Source of the DNA: Thermoanaerobacter sp.
Lineage (GTDB): Bacteria > Bacillota > Thermoanaerobacteria > Thermoanaerobacterales > Thermoanaerobacteraceae
Length of the DNA stretch: 64,000 nucleotides
NCBI GenBank assembly: GCA_014896455.1
Contig: JADBKJ010000021.1
Location: forward strand, 99,289 to 163,288
Direction of reading: 5' to 3'
In this document: positions 7,077 to 17,563 of the stretch, one piece after another
Position numbering within the stretch: the stretch's first letter is position 1
Layout: each line of letters starts with the position of its first letter
The notes under the pieces: generated by a model
Seen by the model: only the letters and a program-made list of their open reading frames with translations
Told to the model about the DNA's origin: nothing
The model's database searches: none
Made by a program: the position numbers and the translations under genes

Positions 7077-9455
7077 TAATTTGGCTCCTAATTTTTTGTC
7101 AAGAGCCTCTACAATGTTGTTGTGAATTACATTCACCTCTTCATCTGTCAAAGTCCTTTCATAAGACCTATACCAGATAGAGAAAGCAACGCTTTTTTTG
7201 CCTTCAGGGATGTTAGGACCTTTATAGACGTCAAACAATTCGACTTTATCTATAAGTTTTCCTCCTGTTTCAAGTATAACTTTTTCCACATCTTTTACAA
7301 AAATATCTCTATCTACTAAAACTGCTATATCCCTTTCTACAGCTGGATACTTGGGAAGAGGCATGTACCTCTTTTCTACATTAGCATATTGTATCACTTT
7401 ATTTAAGTTTATTTCTCCACCGTAGACTCTAACAGGTATGTCGTAATTTTCCAAAACATCAGGGTGTATCTCTCCAAATATACCTAATGTTTCGTCGCCT
7501 AGGAAAATTTTTGCAGACCTTCCTGGGTGATAGGAAGAACCTTCTGCCCTTATATATTCTACTCCTTTTATACCTATTGCTTCAAAAAGTGCTTCTATTA
7601 CTCCTTTTAATGAGTAAAAATCCACATCTTTCCCGTACATTCCTATTACAACAGTCTTTATTTCCTGTGGTAATTCTTTTAAGGGTAATTCTTTTGGCAT
7701 AAAGACTTTAGATATTTCAAAAACTTTAAAATTTTGTACTTTTCTACTATAGTTGGTATAAGCTACATTCAACATAAAAGGCAGTAGAGTAGTTCTCATA
7801 AGGCTTTGGTCTTCTCCCAAAGGATTTATAATTTTAACTGCTTTCCTCAATGGACTGTCTAAAGGCACATTGATTTTATCTAAGTCTTTGCTTCCCATAA
7901 AAGATATCGTAACTATTTCATTCAATCCGCAAGCCAACAGCACTTCTTTTATTTTTTCCTCTAATTCCTGTTCTTTTGTCATTGCCCCCAATGTCGTCTG
8001 AGCGTTTTTCATTAAGCTATCTTGTATGTTGTTGTATCCAAATAACCTCGCTATTTCTTCTGCAATGTCTGCCTCTATTGTCACATCTCTGCGAAAATGC
8101 GGAACTATTATCTCAAGGTCATCGCCTTTTTGCAGAACTTTAAACTCTAATGACTCCAATATTTCAATCATTTGAGATGTCGGAAGCTCTGTGCCTAAAA
8201 ATCTATTAATCCTGTGAGGATTTACAGTTAAAACTGTTTTTTCAATTGGCTTTGGATACTCGTCCACAAGCCCTTTTAAAACTGTACCACCACAGTATTT
8301 TTCCATAAGCTGAGCTGCTCTTTCACAAGCTAAAACTGTAATCTCTGGGTCTAAACCTTTTTCAAATCTTGAAGAAGCTTCACTTCTTAACCCCAATATC
8401 TTAGAAGTATGCCTTATATTGCTTCCTTTAAAATTAGCACTTTCTATTAAAATATTTACAGTAGTGTCAGTTATCTCCGTATTTTCTCCTCCCATTACAC
8501 CTGCCAAACCTATAGCTTTCTTCTCATCAGCAATAACCAACATTGAACTGTCTAAAGTTCTTTCTTTTCCATCCAATGTAACTAATTTTTCTCCTTCTTT
8601 TGCCCTCCTCACAATAATATGTTTGTTTTCAACTTTGTCCAAATCAAAAGCGTGTAAAGGCTGACCTAATTCTAACATCACATAGTTTGTAACATCCACC
8701 ACGTTATTTATAGGTCTTATTCCAGCTTTTAAAAGACGCATCTGCAGCCACATAGGAGAAGGACCTATCTTCACATTCTTAACGACCCTTGCCACATATC
8801 TAAAGCATAAATCCGTAGCCTCAATGGTCACTTTTGCAGGATTTTGTTCTTCGCTTTCATTAACTTCTACCACTGGCCTTTTAAATTTTTTCTTAAAAGT
8901 CGCAGCTACCTCTCTCGCTATTCCTACCATTGACAAACAATCAGGTCTGTTGGGCGTTATCTCAAATTCCAATACATCGTCTTTTAGCTGAAGAGCTTCA
9001 TTTATATCCATTCCTAATGGAAAAGGTGGTAATATAAAAATTCCGTTTCTTTGATATTCTGGCAGCATACTTTCATCGAGTCCTAGCTCTTTGGCAGAAC
9101 ACATCATGCCATTGGATTCTATTCCTCTTAATTTGCCTCTTTTTATCTCAACTCCTCCGGGAAGAGTCGCACCATGAAGTGCTACTGGTATGTAATCCCC
9201 CACTTTAATATTTTGTGCTCCGGTTACAATTTGTAGTTTTTCAGTGCCTACATCTACAATACCAACTAACAATTTATCAGCATTAGGGTGCTTTTCTAAT
9301 GAAATAATTTTCCCTACCACCACATTTGAAATTTCTTTCCCATAACTTGTTATAGTCTCTACCTTTGACCCTGACATAGTAAGGCCTTCAGCAATAATTT
9401 TCGCATCTTCATCTATGTCAACAAACTCTTTCAACCACGAAAGTGACACTAACAT
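7071..9455 (-). CDS. pheT: Phenylalanyl-tRNA synthetase beta subunit
   Basis: This 794-residue protein is a full-length bacterial PheT. The N-terminal tRNA-binding domain (about 40-150) has [20 protein letters not shown] and [20 protein letters not shown]3/B4 editing-domain sequence includes [12 protein letters not shown] and [10 protein letters not shown], the B5 domain lies near 410-480, and the C-terminal FDX-ACB fold ends with [11 protein letters not shown]. It pairs with PheS as an alpha2-beta2 enzyme that charges tRNA-Phe. It lies 12 bases downstream of pheS in the same operon under Phe T-box control. The start ATG at 9455 follows AAAGGGGTGGTCGT. Confidence 0.97.
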   Translation of the reverse strand: MLVSLSWLKEFVDIDEDAKIIAEGLTMSGSKVETITSYGKEISNVVVGKIISLEKHPNADKLLVGIVDVGTEKLQIVTGAQNIKVGDYIPVALHGATLPGGVEIKRGKLRGIESNGMMCSAKELGLDESMLPEYQRNGIFILPPFPLGMDINEALQLKDDVLEFEITPNRPDCLSMVGIAREVAATFKKKFKRPVVEVNESEEQNPAKVTIEATDLCFRYVARVVKNVKIGPSPMWLQMRLLKAGIRPINNVVDVTNYVMLELGQPLHAFDLDKVENKHIIVRRAKEGEKLVTLDGKERTLDSSMLVIADEKKAIGLAGVMGGENTEITDTTVNILIESANFKGSNIRHTSKILGLRSEASSRFEKGLDPEITVLACERAAQLMEKYCGGTVLKGLVDEYPKPIEKTVLTVNPHRINRFLGTELPTSQMIEILESLEFKVLQKGDDLEIIVPHFRRDVTIEADIAEEIARLFGYNNIQDSLMKNAQTTLGAMTKEQELEEKIKEVLLACGLNEIVTISFMGSKDLDKINVPLDSPLRKAVKIINPLGEDQSLMRTTLLPFMLNVAYTNYSRKVQNFKVFEISKVFMPKELPLKELPQEIKTVVIGMYGKDVDFYSLKGVIEALFEAIGIKGVEYIRAEGSSYHPGRSAKIFLGDETLGIFGEIHPDVLENYDIPVRVYGGEINLNKVIQYANVEKRYMPLPKYPAVERDIAVLVDRDIFVKDVEKVILETGGKLIDKVELFDVYKGPNIPEGKKSVAFSIWYRSYERTLTDEEVNVIHNNIVEALDKKLGAKLR

Positions 9456-9467
9456 ACGACCACCCCT

Positions 9468-10487
9468 TTAAAACTGTTGTATAAACCTTAAATCATTTTC
9501 AAAAAGAAGTCTCAAATCTTCTATTCCATATTTCAACATTGTAATCCTATCTATACCCAATCCAAAAGCAAATCCACTGTATTTTTCAGGATCAATACCA
9601 GACATTCTCAAAACATTAGGATGTACCATACCTGCACCTAAAATTTCAATCCAACCAGTATAACCACAAACTCTACAGCCTTTTCCACCACAAGCAAAAC
9701 AGCTCACGTCCATTTCCGCACTGGGTTCTGTAAAGGGAAAATAATGAGGTCTAAATTTAGTTTGAGTGTCTTCCCCAAAAAATTTCTTCGCAAATATATT
9801 TAAAACTCCTTTTAAATCTCCCATAGTTATTCCTTCATCTACTACAAGCCCTTCCATCTGATGAAATACTGGAGAATGAGTTGCATCTATCTCATCAGAC
9901 CTATAAACCCTTCCAGGAGATATAACCCTTATTGGAGGCTTATTTTTCTCCATAGTCCTTGCTTGTACCGGAGATGTTTGAGTCCTCAAAAGTATATCAG
10001 AAGTCACATAAAAGGTATCCTGTAAGTCTCTAGCTGGATGGTCCTCTGGAGTATTTAATGCCTCAAAGTTGTAATAAGTAAACTCTATTTCTGGCCCTTC
10101 TGCGATAGAAAAGCCTAATCCTAAAAATATCTTTTTAATTTCATCCAATACTTGTGTCATGGGATGTTTGTGACCGTACTCATAAGGTTTACCCGGCATA
10201 GTTATGTCTATGTACTCACTTTTTATCCTCTTTTCTTTTTCTAATTGGGCAATTTTATTTTTTGTTTCTGTAAGTAAACCCTCAATTTTTTCTCTAACTT
10301 CATTGGCAATTTGACCAATTACAGGTCTTTCTTCAGGCTTTAAACTTCCCATTCCCCTTAAAATTTGCGTCAATTCGCCTTTTTTACCTAAGTATTTAAC
10401 TCTTAAGTTTTCAATTTGCTGTAAACTATCAGTTGACAAAATCTCTTTTTGTGCATCTTCATAAAGTTTGCGCAACAATTCTTCCAT
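9468..10487 (-). CDS. pheS: Phenylalanyl-tRNA synthetase alpha subunit
   Basis: This 339-residue class II synthetase subunit catalyses formation of Phe-AMP and transfer to tRNA-Phe. An N-terminal coiled coil (about 1-85) is followed by the catalytic core with [20 protein letters not shown], class II motif 2 [12 protein letters not shown] preceded by [14 protein letters not shown], and motif 3 [20 protein letters not shown] Cys pair ([17 protein letters not shown]) resembles the structural loop of the family. The start ATG at 10487 follows AGGGGTTGG. The gene is preceded by a T-box leader with a UUC specifier and is cotranscribed with pheT. Confidence 0.97.
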   Translation of the reverse strand: MEELLRKLYEDAQKEILSTDSLQQIENLRVKYLGKKGELTQILRGMGSLKPEERPVIGQIANEVREKIEGLLTETKNKIAQLEKEKRIKSEYIDITMPGKPYEYGHKHPMTQVLDEIKKIFLGLGFSIAEGPEIEFTYYNFEALNTPEDHPARDLQDTFYVTSDILLRTQTSPVQARTMEKNKPPIRVISPGRVYRSDEIDATHSPVFHQMEGLVVDEGITMGDLKGVLNIFAKKFFGEDTQTKFRPHYFPFTEPSAEMDVSCFACGGKGCRVCGYTGWIEILGAGMVHPNVLRMSGIDPEKYSGFAFGLGIDRITMLKYGIEDLRLLFENDLRFIQQF

Positions 10488-10526
10488 CTTTAAACCAACC
10501 CCTCTTTTAGTGTATTAGTTAAAATA

Positions 10527-10765
10527 AAAAATCCTCCGTCAAATAGGACGAAGAATCCGCGGTACCACCTAAATTAGCATTTTATAAAAAATGCTCACTC
10601 ATTTGGATAACGGTATGACCGGCAATGCCTACTATTAGTTCAGCACGCTGCTCCGGAGGGAACTTTCCATTATCTACCTAACGATAACACTCTCAGTCTA
10701 CGGTGTTATCTCCCTGTGATTTTCGATAATGTACTTTACTCCTTCATAGCATTTTGAAATATTTT
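10527..10765 (-). promoter_or_regulatory. T-box riboswitch, tRNA-Phe specific, for pheST
   Basis: The minus strand holds a T-box leader. The antiterminator box GGTGGTACCGCGG is followed by a terminator stem, ATCCTCCGTC/GACGGAGGAT on either side of AAATAGGACGAAGA, and then T-rich sequence. Stem I starts with GAAGGAGTAAAGTACATTATC and closes with GATAATGGAAAGTTCCCTCC, which puts codon TTC (10660-10662) in the specifier bulge. TTC is a Phe codon, agreeing with the genes downstream. Uncharged tRNA-Phe should stabilise readthrough. Confidence 0.93.
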
Positions 10766-10772
10766 TTTAAAG

Positions 10773-10801
10773 ATTATACCATCCTAATTATTTTTTATCA
10801 A
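10773..10801 (-). promoter_or_regulatory. Promoter of the pheST T-box transcript
   Basis: TTGATA (10796-10801) and TATAAT (10773-10778) are 17 bases apart on the minus strand. The promoter overlaps the last codons and stop of the upstream RNA methyltransferase gene. Confidence 0.7.
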
Positions 10802-11548
10802 CCTCTGTCTTTGCGATTCGTATAAAAATATACTAGCAGCGATTGAAACATTTAAAGACTCTGCCTCCCCTGTCATAGGTATTTTCACAAAGTCATCAAC
10901 CAGATCTACAACACTGACACCTTTTGCTTCATTTCCCAAAACAAAAGCTACTTTATCCGAAATATTGCATTCATGAACTAATTTTTGAGCTTTTAAGTGA
11001 GTTGCAAAAACTTTTATTCCTCTTCGCTTAAGTTTTAACAAAATTTGCGAAGTAGTAGCTATGACAGGAATGTGAAAAATAGAACCAATAGAGGCTCTTA
11101 AAACCTTTGGATTAAAAATATCCACACAGTTGTTTATAGTAAAAATAGCACTAACCCCAAACGCATCAGCCGTACGTATTATAGTACCTAAATTTCCTGG
11201 GTCTTGAATATTGTCTGCTATAACATATACACCCTTTTCTTTTATATACGTATTTTCTTCATATTTTGGTATTTTTATAATCGCCATCACCATTTGTGGA
11301 GTTACAGTATCACTTATTTTCTTAAAGATTCTTTCAGTAGTACGTGCAATTTCAAAACCACCTTTGGGAATATCTATTTTAACTCCTTCCCCCATAACTA
11401 TGTACTCTATTTCAAAGTCACTTTTTAAAGCCTCCAATACACTTGTAGTACCCTCTACAAAAAACAGTCCTTCTTCGTATCGGCCCTTTTTATCTTTTAA
11501 CTTTTTTATTTTTTTTATAAGGTCATTGTTTTCACTTGTAATTAACAT
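10784..11548 (-). CDS. TrmH/SpoU family 23S rRNA 2'-O-methyltransferase
   Basis: This 254-residue SPOUT-class methyltransferase transfers a methyl group from S-adenosylmethionine to a ribose 2'-OH. An N-terminal RNA-binding substrate domain (about 1-95) includes GLFFVEGTTSVLEALKS. The catalytic SPOUT domain has motif 1 VIADNIQDPGNLGTIIRTAD, motif 2 VAFVLGNEAKGVS and motif 3 IPMTGEAESLNVSIAASIF. It is like Bacillus YsgA and related to RlmB; the exact modified base cannot be read from sequence. The ATG at 11548 is my choice; a GTG nine bases further upstream is possible. It follows rplT on the same strand beyond a terminator. Confidence 0.88.
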   Translation of the reverse strand: MLITSENNDLIKKIKKLKDKKGRYEEGLFFVEGTTSVLEALKSDFEIEYIVMGEGVKIDIPKGGFEIARTTERIFKKISDTVTPQMVMAIIKIPKYEENTYIKEKGVYVIADNIQDPGNLGTIIRTADAFGVSAIFTINNCVDIFNPKVLRASIGSIFHIPVIATTSQILLKLKRRGIKVFATHLKAQKLVHECNISDKVAFVLGNEAKGVSVVDLVDDFVKIPMTGEAESLNVSIAASIFLYESQRQRLIKNN

Positions 11549-11581
11549 TTCAACCACTCTTTTATAAAATTAGTTAAAGCA

Positions 11582-11607
11582 AAAGGCCATATAAACTGGC
11601 CTTATGC
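11582..11607 (-). terminator. Terminator of infC-rpmI-rplT
   Basis: A 7-base-pair stem AAGGCCA/TGGCCTT on either side of GTTTATA, followed by TTGCTTT, starts at the rplT stop codon on the minus strand. Confidence 0.75.
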
Positions 11608-11961
11608 GTTTAACTGCTGCTTAGCTATATTTACTAATTCTGCAAAGGCTTTTTCGTCGTTTATCGCCATTTCTGAAAGCATCTTCCTGTTAATTTCTAT
11701 TCCAGCCTTTTTAAGCCCATTTATAAACCTACTGTAGGAAATTCCGTGGGCTCTTGCAGCAGCATTTATTCTTGTTATCCAAAGCTTTCTAAAATCTCTC
11801 TTTCTTAACTTTCTGCCAATATAAGCATACATTAAAGATTTCATTACTGCTTGATTGGCAACTCTAAAAAGCTTGCTCTTAGCTCCAAAATAACCTTTTG
11901 CAAGCTTCAATATTTTCTTGCGTCTTCTCCTCGTCACTTTCCCCAATTTTACTCTAGCCAT
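11602..11961 (-). CDS. rplT: 50S ribosomal protein L20
   Basis: This 119-residue protein is a normal-length bL20. It starts [20 protein letters not shown], followed by [20 protein letters not shown] and [21 protein letters not shown]20 binds 23S rRNA early in large-subunit assembly and, in Firmicutes, represses its own operon through the leader RNA ahead of infC. It is the last gene of infC-rpmI-rplT, 21 bases after rpmI. Confidence 0.98.
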   Translation of the reverse strand: MARVKLGKVTRRRRKKILKLAKGYFGAKSKLFRVANQAVMKSLMYAYIGRKLRKRDFRKLWITRINAAARAHGISYSRFINGLKKAGIEINRKMLSEMAINDEKAFAELVNIAKQQLNA

Positions 11962-11982
11962 TTTAAAAACCTCCTAAATCTA

Positions 11983-12180
11983 TTATGAATAAGGTAATAA
12001 GCGTTTGATATTTTTAGCATCCGCATCTACCAAATAGGTAGCTTTTCTCAATCTTCTTTTTCTTTTTGCATTTTTATGTGTCAAAAGGTGACTTTTATAA
12101 GCTCTCGACCTTTTAACTTTTCCTGACTTTAACACTTTAAACCTTTTTGCTGCTCCTCTATGTGTTTTCATTTTAGGCAT
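11983..12180 (-). CDS. rpmI: 50S ribosomal protein L35
   Basis: This 65-residue protein is a typical bL35. It starts [20 protein letters not shown] and carries the basic [20 protein letters not shown] tail. It is a structural component of the 50S subunit. The gene lies between infC and rplT, 27 bases from infC, in the conserved IF3 operon. Confidence 0.98.
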   Translation of the reverse strand: MPKMKTHRGAAKRFKVLKSGKVKRSRAYKSHLLTHKNAKRKRRLRKATYLVDADAKNIKRLLPYS

Positions 12181-12207
12181 AAATATATCCTCCTTCTGTA
12201 ATTTTTG

Positions 12208-12717
12208 CTAACTTTTTGGTGTTAATACCATCATTAAATTTCGCCCCTCAATATTAGGAGCTTTTTCTATAACGCCATACTCATTGAGCTCATTTGCAAA
12301 CCTTTTTAAAAGGTCTTCTGCCAGCGAAGTGTGAGCTGCTTCCCTTCCTCTAAATCTTATAGTAACTTTTACTTTATTACCTTCTTTTAAAAACTTAATA
12401 GCACTTTTTAACTTTACACCAAAGTCATGGTCTTCAATAGTCGGGGACATCCTTATTTCTTTTACATTTATAATCTTTTGCTTTTTCTTTGCCTCTTTTT
12501 CTCTTTTACTAAGTTCATACCTATACTTACCAAAATCCATCAATTTGCACACGGGCGGATTGGCTTGAGGGGCAATTTTAACCAAATCAAGATGTCGCTC
12601 TTGAGCAATTTTATAAGCTTCCTTTGCCGACATTATACCTATTTGCTTACCGTCTTGGTCAATCAGCCTTACCTCTTTGTCCCTTATTTCCTCATTGACC
12701 TGCAGCTCTTTGTTAAT
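12208..12717 (-). CDS. infC: Translation initiation factor IF-3, AUU start
   Basis: The full IF3 (169 residues) starts at an ATT codon at 12717. The first in-frame ATG (12633) would remove the first 28 residues, including the conserved KELQVNEEIRDKEVRLIDQD segment. AGGAGG lies nine bases before the ATT, and no ATG, GTG or TTG exists between it and 12633. The N-domain, linker (RYELSKREKEAKKKQK) and C-domain (VKEIRMSPTIEDHDFGVKLK, VTIRFRGREAAHTSLAEDLL) are all present. IF3 rejects non-canonical start codons, so an AUU start gives feedback control of its own synthesis, as is known for infC in other bacteria. Confidence 0.95.
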   Translation of the reverse strand: MNKELQVNEEIRDKEVRLIDQDGKQIGIMSAKEAYKIAQERHLDLVKIAPQANPPVCKLMDFGKYRYELSKREKEAKKKQKIINVKEIRMSPTIEDHDFGVKLKSAIKFLKEGNKVKVTIRFRGREAAHTSLAEDLLKRFANELNEYGVIEKAPNIEGRNLMMVLTPKS

Positions 12718-12744
12718 AAATACGCACCTCCTAAAAAATATGAA

Positions 12745-12868
12745 AAAATAAAAGCGGATATAGAAATACCCGCTTCTTTACAATAAAACAAAGATAAATA
12801 CTTTTGAAGAAACCTTTGCACCTTCGGTGAAAGGTGAGAAGCGGGCGCTTCTACTTATTCGCTTTTTT
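12745..12868 (-). promoter_or_regulatory. L20-type leader of infC-rpmI-rplT
   Basis: The 5' region on the minus strand contains AGAAGCGCCCGCTTCTCACC followed by CTTTCACCGAAGGTGCAAAG, then, about 50 bases on, GAAGCGGGTATTTC and a T-rich terminator TCCGCTTTTATTTTTTC. AAGCGGG can pair with an upstream CCCGCTT to form alternative structures. This fits the L20 autoregulatory leader known ahead of infC in Firmicutes. Confidence 0.75.
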
Positions 12869-12897
12869 AGTTTATCATTATTTTATTTTTTTGTCAA
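12869..12897 (-). promoter_or_regulatory. Promoter of infC-rpmI-rplT
   Basis: TTGACA (12892-12897) and TAAACT (12869-12874) with a 17-base spacer on the minus strand, directly before the L20-type leader. Confidence 0.7.
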
Positions 12898-12922
12898 TAT
12901 TTATTTTTATGTTTGCTAAGCC

Positions 12923-13975
12923 TTAAAAATTTCTCACATACTCCAAGTAAGAAATATAATTTCTTTTTAGCTCATCAATTGAGTCCCCACCAAACTTTTT
13001 AAGGCTTTCATCAGCAATCACCCAAGCACAAACTGCTTCTAAAACACAAGCAGCAGCTTCAACAGCAGTGACATCTGAACGCTCATAAGCAGCTTTTACT
13101 TCCTCTTTAGTATTTATGTCAATAGAAGTAAGGGGTTTTAAAAGAGTAGGAATTGGCTTCATGGCGGCTCTTATCACTATAGGGCTTCCGTTAGATATTC
13201 CCCCTTCAATTCCTCCTGCATTATTTGTCTTTCTGTAAAAACCTCTATCTCCCTCATAATAAATCTCATCATGGACTAAGGAACCGGGTCTTTTGGCTGC
13301 CTCAAAGCCTAAACCAAATTCTACTCCTTTAATTGCTTGAACACTCATTATGTGATAAGAAAGCAGAGCATCTAATTTCCTGTCCCATTGACTATGGCTG
13401 CCTAATCCTATAGGCACCCCTTCAATTACTATTTCTATTATACCTCCTAAAGTATCGCCTTTAGCCTTTGCCTCTTTAATCACTTTAATCCACTCTTCCT
13501 CTGTTTTTGCACCACCAATTTCTAATACTTTGCTTTTTACTGAAACATTTATTTCCTTTAAAAGCAATTTTGCCACACTTCCTATAGCCACTCTTGCTGC
13601 GGTCTCACGGGCACTAGAGCGCTCCAAAATATTTCTAATATCTCTTTGATTGTATTTAATAGCACCAGCAAGGTCTGCATGACCAGGGCGTGGTCTTGTT
13701 ATAGCCGGAATTTCTTTATCTTTCCAATTTGTATAATCTCTATTTTTAATCTCCAATGTAAGAGGTGCTCCGATAGTCTTGCCATGTCTTACTCCACTCA
13801 AGATGTGTACTTCATCTTTTTCAATAGCCATTCTTCCCCCTCTTCCATAACCCCCTTGCCTTCTTTTAAGCTCATTATTTATAAATTCTACGTCAATAAA
13901 GAGATTTGATGGAAGGCCTTCAATAATAGCAATTAAAGCTTCTCCATGGGATTCTCCTGCAGTAATATATCTCAT
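12923..13975 (-). CDS. aroC: Chorismate synthase
   Basis: This 350-residue enzyme makes chorismate from EPSP, using reduced FMN. It starts [20 protein letters not shown] and has the family signatures [40 protein letters not shown] and [19 protein letters not shown], all close to the N-terminal two-thirds. The start ATG is preceded by AAGGAGGGAAAGT. It overlaps the stop of the upstream MFS gene by four bases (ATGA), so the two are probably translated in a coupled way. No other shikimate gene is nearby, so the operon does not explain the pairing. Confidence 0.97.
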   Translation of the reverse strand: MRYITAGESHGEALIAIIEGLPSNLFIDVEFINNELKRRQGGYGRGGRMAIEKDEVHILSGVRHGKTIGAPLTLEIKNRDYTNWKDKEIPAITRPRPGHADLAGAIKYNQRDIRNILERSSARETAARVAIGSVAKLLLKEINVSVKSKVLEIGGAKTEEEWIKVIKEAKAKGDTLGGIIEIVIEGVPIGLGSHSQWDRKLDALLSYHIMSVQAIKGVEFGLGFEAAKRPGSLVHDEIYYEGDRGFYRKTNNAGGIEGGISNGSPIVIRAAMKPIPTLLKPLTSIDINTKEEVKAAYERSDVTAVEAAACVLEAVCAWVIADESLKKFGGDSIDELKRNYISYLEYVRNF

Positions 13976-15228
13976 ACTTTCCCTCCTTGTTTTGCCTCAA
14001 TTTCTTTAATCTCATCTTCATAATTAGCTACTAAAAAATACAAAATACTCACTACTATTCTTGCAATACCTGTTAAAATCATAAAATCTACATAACCCAT
14101 TTGTGTATAAAGCCACATTCCAAACATAGGAGCAATAAAAGCGGAAATTTGAGTAATTAGTGTAAACACGGCAATGTAACTCATTTTTTCTGAAGTAGGA
14201 GGTAAAAACTCTAACAGCCAATTTAAGAGCAACATGTTATAACCTCCTACAGCTATACCCCCTAAAAAATCAAAAATAGCGCCAACATAAAGGTTTTTAG
14301 CTGTAGCCCACATAAGGGGAATAAATCCTAGAAGCAATGCACTTACTGCAACAGCAAATCCATTTCCCCTTTTGTTGGACAGGTCAGCCCATTTATAAAA
14401 AGCCAAAATAGCCCCAATAGAGGAAACAATAGTAAATATACTCATCCATGCATTGTTAGCATGCAAAAAATTTACCTTATATATGGTAAAAATGGGCCAA
14501 GCCATCATCCATGCAAAATAATATATAAAAGAAGTTACATTAAAATATATAAATTTCTTAGACTCAAACATGTTTCTAAAAGCATCATAAAAACTTCCGG
14601 ACTTTGCTTCATCTAAATCCCTTTTTACCACATGAAACCTTGAAAAATAATAAGATTCTATTAATCCGAAAATAAATGCAACAGTAAATACTACTTGATA
14701 ATTAATAGGGAAAACTATTTTATCAAGCAACCATCCTGTTACCAAAACTGTAATTGTTGCCACAATTGTCGTCCAAAAATTCCTGTCAGCGAAAACTTTA
14801 CTTCTATATTCTGGAGGAATTAATTCACTCATAAAAGACTGCCAACACATACCAACTGCCATAGAAGGTAAATTCATTACTCCCACCAACACGACTACCA
14901 CCCACGGTTGGAGATCTTTATTAAAAAATGGAGCAAGTGCAAGTAAAAAATAAAAAGTTCTTGCGATATACAGTACTGTATAAGCAAATTTATGAACATC
15001 CTTTAAGCTGTTAATCAAATAAGTTACAGGAATTACTCCAATTACCACCATAAGCGCAGGAAGAGAGTTTAAAAGAGACACCTGAAAGTCATTTGCCCCC
15101 AATTTTATGGCATATATTCCAATAAAAGGGTTTACCATATTAAAACCTATAGCCCATGCAAGGCCATTTATCATATTCATTTTTATGTTATGTCTTAAAT
15201 ATTTGTAAACTTCTGCGTTCTTTTTCAT
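13972..15228 (-). CDS. MFS family transporter
   Basis: This 418-residue protein is an integral membrane protein with about 12 hydrophobic segments, two halves of six, and a short N-terminal cytoplasmic stretch. The inter-helix 2-3 region is a degenerate MFS loop ([20 protein letters not shown]). The sequence [20 protein letters not shown], with a conserved ERxxRS-like [10 protein letters not shown], fits the MFS. The substrate cannot be predicted. Its stop overlaps the aroC start by four bases. The upstream gene thrS has its own terminator at 15298, so this gene probably has its own promoter just upstream of 15228. Confidence 0.8.
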   Translation of the reverse strand: MKKNAEVYKYLRHNIKMNMINGLAWAIGFNMVNPFIGIYAIKLGANDFQVSLLNSLPALMVVIGVIPVTYLINSLKDVHKFAYTVLYIARTFYFLLALAPFFNKDLQPWVVVVLVGVMNLPSMAVGMCWQSFMSELIPPEYRSKVFADRNFWTTIVATITVLVTGWLLDKIVFPINYQVVFTVAFIFGLIESYYFSRFHVVKRDLDEAKSGSFYDAFRNMFESKKFIYFNVTSFIYYFAWMMAWPIFTIYKVNFLHANNAWMSIFTIVSSIGAILAFYKWADLSNKRGNGFAVAVSALLLGFIPLMWATAKNLYVGAIFDFLGGIAVGGYNMLLLNWLLEFLPPTSEKMSYIAVFTLITQISAFIAPMFGMWLYTQMGYVDFMILTGIARIVVSILYFLVANYEDEIKEIEAKQGGKV

Positions 15229-15297
15229 ACCTCTTCCCTCAAAATTAATATTTTAATTTTAGATTACCATGTTTTTTAAATTCTTTCAATAAATCAA

Positions 15298-15326
15298 AAT
15301 GCCCCTTTAAAGGAGCATTTGATTTT
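15298..15326 (-). terminator. Terminator of thrS
   Basis: AAATGCTCCTTTAAAGGGGC and its complement form a near-perfect palindromic stem on the minus strand, followed by TTTTGATTT, overlapping the thrS stop. Confidence 0.7.
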
Positions 15327-17229
15327 ATAAAGCTTTTGTGGCGATTTCTTTAAGAATCTTTTCTATAAACTCATTTAAAGAAATAGTGCCTAAGTCCCCT
15401 TCTTTTCTTGACCTTAAAGATACTGTTCCTTGTTCTACTTCTTTATCCCCTACAATAAGCATGTAAGGAATCTTTTGAAGTTGTGCCTCTCGTATTTTGT
15501 ATCCTATTTTTTCATTCCTGTCGTCTAATTCAGCTCTTATGTCATTTTCCAACAGACGTCCGTATACATTTTGGGCATAAGCATAGTGTTTATCAGATAT
15601 AGGCAAAACTCTAACTTGTACTGGCGCCAGCCAAGTTGGGAAAGCCCCTGCAAAATGTTCAGTAAGAATTCCAATAAATCTTTCTATACTTCCGTAAATT
15701 ACCCTGTGCAACATTATAGGTCTATGTTTTTCTCCATCTGGGCCTATATACTCCAGTTCAAACCTTTCAGGCATCTGGAAATCCAATTGGATAGTTCCAC
15801 ATTGCCATGTACGTCCTATGCTGTCTTTTAAATGAAAATCTATTTTGGGTCCGTAAAATGCACCATCCCCCTCATTAACTTTATATGGTAAATTCACGCG
15901 ATTTAAAGCAGAAATCAAAGCATTTGTAGCCAATTCCCAGTCTTCATCAGACCCCATAGAATTTTCAGGACGTGTAGACAATTCAACAAAATACTCAAAG
16001 CCAAAAATTTTATAAAAATAATCCACTAAATTTATAACCCCTAAAATTTCATCTTCAACCTGCTCAGGAGTCATAAACAAGTGAGCATCATCCTGAGTAA
16101 AACTTCTTACTCTCATAAGCCCATGCAAAACTCCTGAGAGTTCATGTCTATGCACTAAACCCAATTCACAAAGTCTCAAAGGCAAATCCCTGTAACTGTG
16201 CATTGTAGACTTGTAAACAAGCATTGCTCCAGGACAATTCATAGGTTTTATTGCATAAGTCTCTCCGTCTATTTCAGTGAAATACATATTCTCTTTATAG
16301 TGGTCCCAATGTCCTGACCTACGCCATAATTCTTCATTCAAAATTATAGGAGTTTTTATTTCCTGATAACCATGCTTTATATGTTCTTTTCGCCAAAAAT
16401 CTTCCAAAATGTTTCTTATAATCATTCCCTTAGGATGGAAAAAAGGAAAACCTGGTCCTTCAGGGTGAATACTAAACAAATCTAACTCTTTCCCTAATTT
16501 CCTATGGTCTCTCTTTTTGGCTTCCTCTAACATATGTAAATATTGCTCTAACATGCTTTTTTGTGGGAAGCTTATTCCATATATTCTTTGAAGCATTTTA
16601 TTTTTTTCGTTGCCTTTCCAGTAGGCTCCAGCAACTGACAACAATTTAATAGTTTTTACCATGCCTGTTGACATAAGATGGGGCCCAGCACAAAGGTCAG
16701 TAAATTCTCCTTGTTTGTAAAAAGAAATTTCCTCTCTTTCTGGTATTTCTTCAATTAGCTCCATTTTATAAGGTTCATCTTTTTCTTTCATCAATTTTAT
16801 CGCTTCATCTTTTGGAAGGACAAACCTTTCCAACTTATAATCTTCTTTTATAATTTTATTCATTTCCTGCTCTATAGCTTCAAAGTCATCTGTTGTAAAA
16901 GGCCTTTCTGTATCAAAGTCATAATAAAAACCATCGTCTATAGCCGGACCAATTGCCAATTTCACATCTTTAAAAAGCCTTTTTACAGCCTGTGCTAAAA
17001 TATGGGAAGAAGTGTGCCAATAAATCCTTTTCCCTTCTTCATCATCAAAAGTCAAAATTTCTAATTTCCCGTCCTCCTCAATTTTTGTATTAAGTTCCAC
17101 TACTTTGCCATTAAATTTTCCACCGACGGCTTCTTTTGCTAACCTTTCACTTATACTTTTAGCTATTTCATAAACTGTCATACCCTTTTCAAATTCTCTT
17201 TGTGTGCCATCCTTTAATGTTATAATCAT
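15325..17229 (-). CDS. thrS: Threonyl-tRNA synthetase
   Basis: This 634-residue class II synthetase has all four ThrRS regions. The TGS domain covers about 1-62, the editing (SAD) domain has YWHTSSHILAQAVKRLF, the catalytic core has LGLVHRHELSGVLHGLMRVR and SFTQDDAHLF with the zinc-site Cys in NCPGAMLVYK, and the C-terminal anticodon domain starts WLAPVQVRVLPISDKHYAYA. It charges tRNA-Thr and edits mischarged Ser. The start ATG follows AAAGGAGGTAATTG. It is controlled by a T-box leader whose specifier is ACC. The sporulation gene ytxC precedes it on the same strand, a common neighbour pair in Firmicutes. Confidence 0.97.
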   Translation of the reverse strand: MIITLKDGTQREFEKGMTVYEIAKSISERLAKEAVGGKFNGKVVELNTKIEEDGKLEILTFDDEEGKRIYWHTSSHILAQAVKRLFKDVKLAIGPAIDDGFYYDFDTERPFTTDDFEAIEQEMNKIIKEDYKLERFVLPKDEAIKLMKEKDEPYKMELIEEIPEREEISFYKQGEFTDLCAGPHLMSTGMVKTIKLLSVAGAYWKGNEKNKMLQRIYGISFPQKSMLEQYLHMLEEAKKRDHRKLGKELDLFSIHPEGPGFPFFHPKGMIIRNILEDFWRKEHIKHGYQEIKTPIILNEELWRRSGHWDHYKENMYFTEIDGETYAIKPMNCPGAMLVYKSTMHSYRDLPLRLCELGLVHRHELSGVLHGLMRVRSFTQDDAHLFMTPEQVEDEILGVINLVDYFYKIFGFEYFVELSTRPENSMGSDEDWELATNALISALNRVNLPYKVNEGDGAFYGPKIDFHLKDSIGRTWQCGTIQLDFQMPERFELEYIGPDGEKHRPIMLHRVIYGSIERFIGILTEHFAGAFPTWLAPVQVRVLPISDKHYAYAQNVYGRLLENDIRAELDDRNEKIGYKIREAQLQKIPYMLIVGDKEVEQGTVSLRSRKEGDLGTISLNEFIEKILKEIATKAL

Positions 17230-17261
17230 TCAATTACCTCCTTTGTAAAATTTTTCTCCTA

Positions 17262-17490
17262 AATAAAAAACCTCTTACCCCGTAAAGAGGCAGAGGTTAT
17301 CTGCGGTTCCACTCTTTTTTATACTCTGGTATTATATCGGAATAACCGTTCGGATTCATCATCCGCAGCTCCGGGGTGGTCTTCGATATTTAGAACATTT
17401 GAATGATCTCAGCCTATGTCATTCAATCTCTGTGATGTTCTTTAAATATCTACTTTCCCCCTCATTGCTTTAATATTTAATTTTTTAATC
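17262..17490 (-). promoter_or_regulatory. T-box riboswitch, tRNA-Thr specific, for thrS
   Basis: The minus strand has a stem I region TAGATATTTA / TAAATATCGAAGACCACCCC and an antiterminator box AGTGGAACCGCAGATAACC. A terminator follows, AACCTCT pairing with AGAGGTT, then TTTTTTATTT. Codon ACC (17378-17380), in the specifier bulge, encodes Thr and matches the gene controlled. Confidence 0.93.
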
Positions 17491-17519
17491 ATTATATCCT
17501 CCTCTTGTACATTTGTCAA
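17491..17519 (-). promoter_or_regulatory. Promoter of the thrS T-box transcript
   Basis: A consensus TTGACA (17514-17519) and TATAAT (17491-17496) lie 17 bases apart on the minus strand, just upstream of the T-box. Confidence 0.85.
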
Positions 17520-17563
17520 TAATAATTTAAAAATTGTATCAAAATAAACTTTAAAAAGCTTGG

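Noticed and set aside
10527..10765. A repeat relationship between the two T-box leaders
   Set aside because: They share only the conserved T-box motifs; specifier codons and helices differ, as expected for independent riboswitches.
12427..12786. 119-codon plus-strand frame opposite infC
   Set aside because: It is a shadow of infC and its leader; no ribosome site, and its sequence is low-complexity Phe/Leu.
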